DNA of 64,000 nt from contig JAGGDC010000001.1 in assembly GCA_020809425.1 (NCBI GenBank), positions 496,001 to 560,000 on the forward strand, given 5' to 3'. The position numbers and the translations under genes were made by a program. Source of the DNA: Candidatus Synoicihabitans palmerolidicus (GTDB lineage Bacteria; Verrucomicrobiota; Verrucomicrobiia; Opitutales; Opitutaceae). Position 1 is the first letter of the stretch. The number at the start of each line of letters is the position of its first letter. Below, in pieces: positions 61,250 through 64,000 of this stretch. The notes under the pieces are model-generated. The model ran no database searches, had not been told where the DNA came from, and was given only the letters and a program-made list of their open reading frames with translations.

Positions 61250-62446
61250 TCAGTGGGCGAGGAAGTCTCGGCCGAGGTCGTAGAGTTGGGGGGATTCGAG
61301 GAGGAAGGAGTCGTGGCCGAGGTCGGTGGCGAGTTCGGCGTAGCTGGCGTGTTTACCGGCACGGAGGAGGGCGGTGACGATGGCTCGGTTTTGTTCGGGA
61401 GGGAAGAGCCAGTCGCTAGTGAAACCCACGACGAGCGTGTGGGCTTTGACGGGGGCGAAGGCGGCCTGGAGCGTACCGGGGCCGGCGGCGAGGTCGAATT
61501 GATCGAGGGCGCGAGTGATGTAGAGGTAGGAGTTGGCGTCGAAGCGGTTGGGGAAACTTTTACCTTGGTGGCGCAGGTAGCTTTCGACCTCGAACTGCAC
61601 GTCGAAGGCGTGATCGGCGGATTCATCCGTCGACGGGGAGGGAGAGAGAGCGTCGCGGTGAGAGCGTTCGGCGACGGTGCGGCGGCCAAACTTGCGGGAC
61701 ATGGAGGCGTCGCTGAGGTAGGTGATGTGGGCCATCATGCGGGCGATGGCGAGACCGACACGGGGCCCTCCTCCGACGGGGTAGTTGCCTCCGACCCAAT
61801 CAGGATCCTGGAGGATGGCTTGGCGCCCCACTTCGTTGAAGGCGATGGCTTGGGCGCTCTCGCGGGCGGTGGTGGCCATGGCGAGGAGTTTGCGCACGTA
61901 GGAGGGGAATTGGATACCCCAGGCGAGAACTTGCATGCCCCCCATGGAGCCACCGATGACGCCTTGGAGACGGGTAACACCGAGGGCCCGGAGCCAACGT
62001 TCCTGGGCGCGGACCATGTCGTGAATGGTGACGAGGGGGAAGTTGATGCCGTAGGGCGCTCCGGTGGCGGGATCGGTGGAGAGAGGACCGGTGGAGCCTT
62101 GGCAGCCGCCCAGGACGTTGCTGCAGAGGACGAAGTAGCGGTTGGTGTCGAGAGCCTTGCCCGGGCCGATGATATTGTTCCACCAGCCGACTTTGCGGTC
62201 GGTGAGGTGGTGGATGCCGGCGCAGTGGTGATCGCCGGAGAGGGCGTGACAGACCAGGATGGCGTTGTCGCCGGCGGGGTTCAGGTGGCCGTAGGTTTCG
62301 TAGCGGAGGGTGTAGCCGGGAATGGTGCGCCCACAGACGAAGGTGAACGGTGCGGTGGACACGTAGTCCCGGGGCACGACCAGGCCGACCTCACCGGGTT
62401 CGGCGTGGGCGGCTTCGAATTTGTCGAGCTCGGCGTCGTTCATCAT
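61250..62446 (-). CDS. metX: Homoserine O-acetyltransferase
   Basis: 398 residues, intact. An alpha/beta-hydrolase with TLRYETYGHLNPAGDNAILV, CHALSGDHHCAG, GWWNNIIGPGKALDTNRYFV, SNVLGGCQGSTGP (oxyanion region), the nucleophile LQGVIGGSMGGMQVLAWG (Ser), TLVVGFTSDWLFPPEQNR (Asp) and YAELATDLGHDSFLLE (His). It transfers acetyl from acetyl-CoA to homoserine, the committed step of methionine synthesis; some homologues use succinyl-CoA, which sequence by eye cannot exclude. Paired with metW. Confidence 0.94.
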   Translation of the reverse strand: MMNDAELDKFEAAHAEPGEVGLVVPRDYVSTAPFTFVCGRTIPGYTLRYETYGHLNPAGDNAILVCHALSGDHHCAGIHHLTDRKVGWWNNIIGPGKALDTNRYFVLCSNVLGGCQGSTGPLSTDPATGAPYGINFPLVTIHDMVRAQERWLRALGVTRLQGVIGGSMGGMQVLAWGIQFPSYVRKLLAMATTARESAQAIAFNEVGRQAILQDPDWVGGNYPVGGGPRVGLAIARMMAHITYLSDASMSRKFGRRTVAERSHRDALSPSPSTDESADHAFDVQFEVESYLRHQGKSFPNRFDANSYLYITRALDQFDLAAGPGTLQAAFAPVKAHTLVVGFTSDWLFPPEQNRAIVTALLRAGKHASYAELATDLGHDSFLLESPQLYDLGRDFLAH

Positions 62447-62670
62447 GGGAAAAGAGGATGCAGGAGGCAGTAAGCAGGATGAAGTTGGAAGTATGAAGTA
62501 AGAAGTGCGGGGAGCTTGGAGGTGGGAGGTACGGTGTTCGATGTATGATGTGGGATGTGATGGGTATAGTGAGGGGGGAGGGAGAGGCGCGGCAGGACGG
62601 GGAAATTATGGAGTTAACGGAGAGAGTGAGCGTTCGTTGACAGAGGGGTAACGGTCGGTAAGCCTCGCGC
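62447..62670. other. Intergenic stretch with purine-rich microrepeats
   Basis: Between metX (minus) and the gamma-glutamyltransferase remnant (plus). It holds a run of AGT-type repeats (GAAGT, ATGAAGT, AAGAAGT near 62480-62510) and a second purine-rich block (62520-62600). Divergent promoters should be here, but none is clear. Confidence 0.4.
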
Positions 62671-64000
62671 ATGCGTCGTGCCGTGCGCTTTTTGTTGTTT
62701 TGCGTCGGGGTGACCGGCGTATTTTTACCTCCGTTTTTGCTCAAGTGGATCGTGTTACTGGAAAGTCTTTTGCGACTCGTTCGGAAGTCATCGCATCCCA
62801 TGGGATGGTGGCGGCGAGTCATCCGTTGGCGGCCCAGATCGGATTGGACGTGTTGAAAGAGGGGGGGCAGTGCGGCGATTGCGACGAATGCGGCGCTGGG
62901 GTTGATGGAGCGGGGTTGATGGAGCCGACGGGGAATGGGATCGGGGGCGATCTATTTGCGATCGTGTGGGATGCGAAGTCGTAGCGGTTGTACGGGCTGA
63001 ATGGATCAGGTCGGTCGCCCATGGGGTTGAGTTACGATCAGATGCGGTCGGAGTTGGCGGCGTTGGGACGGGAGACGATTCCGCCATTTGGGATGTTGCC
63101 GATTTCGGTGCCGGGCACGGTGGATTCATGGTATGAGTTGCACGCGAAGTTTGGCAAGATGTCGATGGCGGAGTTATTGGCGCCGACGGTGAAGTATGCA
63201 GAGGAGGGGGTTCCGCTGACGGAGTTGATCGCGATGTATGGGCGCAGTGCGGACAAATATTTCAAGGACTTGCCGGGGGCGGCGCATGCGACGTGGGTGC
63301 CCGGCGGGTGGGTGCGCAGAAGGGGGAGATTTTTAAGAATCCGGATTTGGCGCGGACGTTGCGCCGGATCGGAGAAGGCGGTCGGGAGGTGTTTGATCGA
63401 GGAGAGATCGCGGATGAGCTTGATGCGTTCATGCGGGCCGAAGGCGGGTATTTACGGAAGGCGGATTTGGAGGCGCATACGTCGACCTGGGTGACGCCGG
63501 TGTCGGTGAACTATCGCGGTTATGACGTGTATGAATTACCGCCGAATGGGCAAGGGATCGCGGCGTTGCAGATGCTGAACATTTTGGAGGGGTATGATTT
63601 GCGGAGCATGGGATTCAATTCCGCGGAGGCTTTGCATGTGATGATCGAGGCCAAGACATTGGCGTTTGAGGATCGGGCGAAATTTTATGCGGATCCGGAT
63701 TTCGTGGATATTCCGTTGGAGGGGTTGTTGTCGAAGGCGTATGCGGAGGAGCTCCGGGCTTTGATGGATGTGAAGCGGGCGGCGAAACGGGTCGATGCGG
63801 GGGATCCGGCGTTGCAGCAGGGTGACACGATTTACCTGACCACGGCGGACGCGGAGGGGAACATGGTGTCGTTGATCCAGAATAATTAATCGCGGCATGG
63901 GCAGTGGGGCCATGGTGCCGGGGTTGGGTTTTGGGTTTCAGGATCGCGGAGAGATGTTCGTTTTCGAGCCACGGGATCATGCGACTGTGTATGCGCCAGG
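62671..64000 (+). pseudogene. Broken gamma-glutamyltransferase, runs off the window
   Basis: A start near 62671 gives a signal-like segment, then a frame change near 62740 leads to SEVIASHGMVAASHPLAAQI, the usual GGT opening. At 62868-62925 an extra base in a G run and a 14-bp tandem duplication cancel each other, and only the stretch between them is misread. TAG at 62982-62984 replaces Gln before RLYGLNGSGRSPMGLSYDQM. A frame change near 63300 precedes YELPPNGQGIAALQMLNILE and the catalytic region GDTIYLTTADAEGNMVSLIQ (processing Thr). A last change at 63888 precedes GMGSGAMVPGLGFGFQDRGE. The family hydrolyses glutathione-type gamma-glutamyl bonds in the periplasm. Confidence 0.85.

Noticed and set aside
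61253..62473. 406-residue open frame opposite metX
   Set aside because: Antisense shadow of metX, which has all catalytic motifs. The same reasoning removes 8020-9411 opposite dsbD.
555..62984. Stop-codon reassignment as the explanation for in-frame stops
   Set aside because: TAG, TGA and TAA all occur in-frame, at positions expected to be Gln, Arg or Trp, and Ser, and intact genes use TAA, TAG and TGA as normal ends. Frameshifts occur in the same genes.
1..64000. CRISPR array, prophage, toxin-antitoxin or biosynthetic gene cluster
   Set aside because: No regularly spaced repeats, phage structural genes, PKS/NRPS modules or toxin pairs were recognised on either strand; the XRE pair lacks a toxin-like partner.
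1..64000. Uniform sequencing error as the full explanation for broken genes
   Set aside because: Long error-free genes and the tandem duplications and IS truncations argue against it. Some homopolymer indels could still be technical, and this cannot be settled without reads.

Overview
This 64 kb window looks like chromosomal DNA from a high-GC member of the Verrucomicrobiota, most likely Opitutaceae. The clues are a TonB-dependent receptor with the plug sequence style of that family, MetX/MetW, CRTAC1-like ASPIC/UnbV proteins, sulfatases and several Opitutaceae-type membrane proteins. The main feature is a mixture of two gene classes. About twenty genes are intact over their full length (TonB receptor, dsbD, a Cys/Met PLP enzyme, xth, a SET-domain protein, cinA, a YhiN-type flavoprotein, xylFGH, metX, metW and others). 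About twenty-five others, including every transposase gene, carry several frameshifts, in-frame stops, small duplications or truncations but keep recognisable domains. All three stop codons appear in-frame, so one reassigned codon does not explain this. Uninterrupted stretches such as xylFGH (3.8 kb) argue against uniform sequencing error. My inference is a genome in early to middle reduction, for example a host-restricted symbiont such as the tunicate symbiont Candidatus Didemnitutus mandela. The species link is a hypothesis only.

Layout. 1-5.1 kb: cytochrome c tail, broken heparinase-like gene, intact TonB receptor. 5.4-10.1 kb: PmtA-like methyltransferase, broken membrane sulfatase, intact dsbD. 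10.1-13.6 kb: an 1826-bp insertion sequence (copy A), a lacI stub and an IS30-family element. 13.6-24.0 kb: mostly dead genes (cyclophilin, histidine kinase, M14 peptidase, AEC carrier, LysM protein, EamA and MATE transporters). 24.0-29.1 kb: mostly live genes (DUF167, PLP enzyme, xth, SET protein, cinA) plus a broken REC-kinase. 29.1-32.1 kb: two broken genes (PlsC type, YiiX type). 32.1-37.3 kb: five intact genes and terC with one stop. 37.3-45.2 kb: a scrapyard of truncated genes with IS1380 and IS701 elements and a broken sulfatase. 45.4-49.9 kb: intact xylFGH pentose importer and a small membrane-protein/XRE-regulator operon with a clear operator. 49.9-54.0 kb: broken DUF2339 gene, IS copy B in inverted orientation, SCO1 remnant. 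54.3-60.3 kb: two large broken genes (ASPIC/UnbV, DUF255). 60.5-62.4 kb: intact metW and metX. 62.7 kb to the end: broken gamma-glutamyltransferase.

The surviving genes point to retained sugar import (xylFGH, TonB receptor), methionine synthesis (metX, metW, PLP enzyme), thiol redox (dsbD), DNA repair (xth) and NAD recycling (cinA/pncC). Efflux, sensing, polysaccharide and sulfate-ester degradation genes are being lost. No CRISPR array, prophage, tRNA or rRNA gene was recognised. A family of short palindromes with compensatory base changes recurs between genes.
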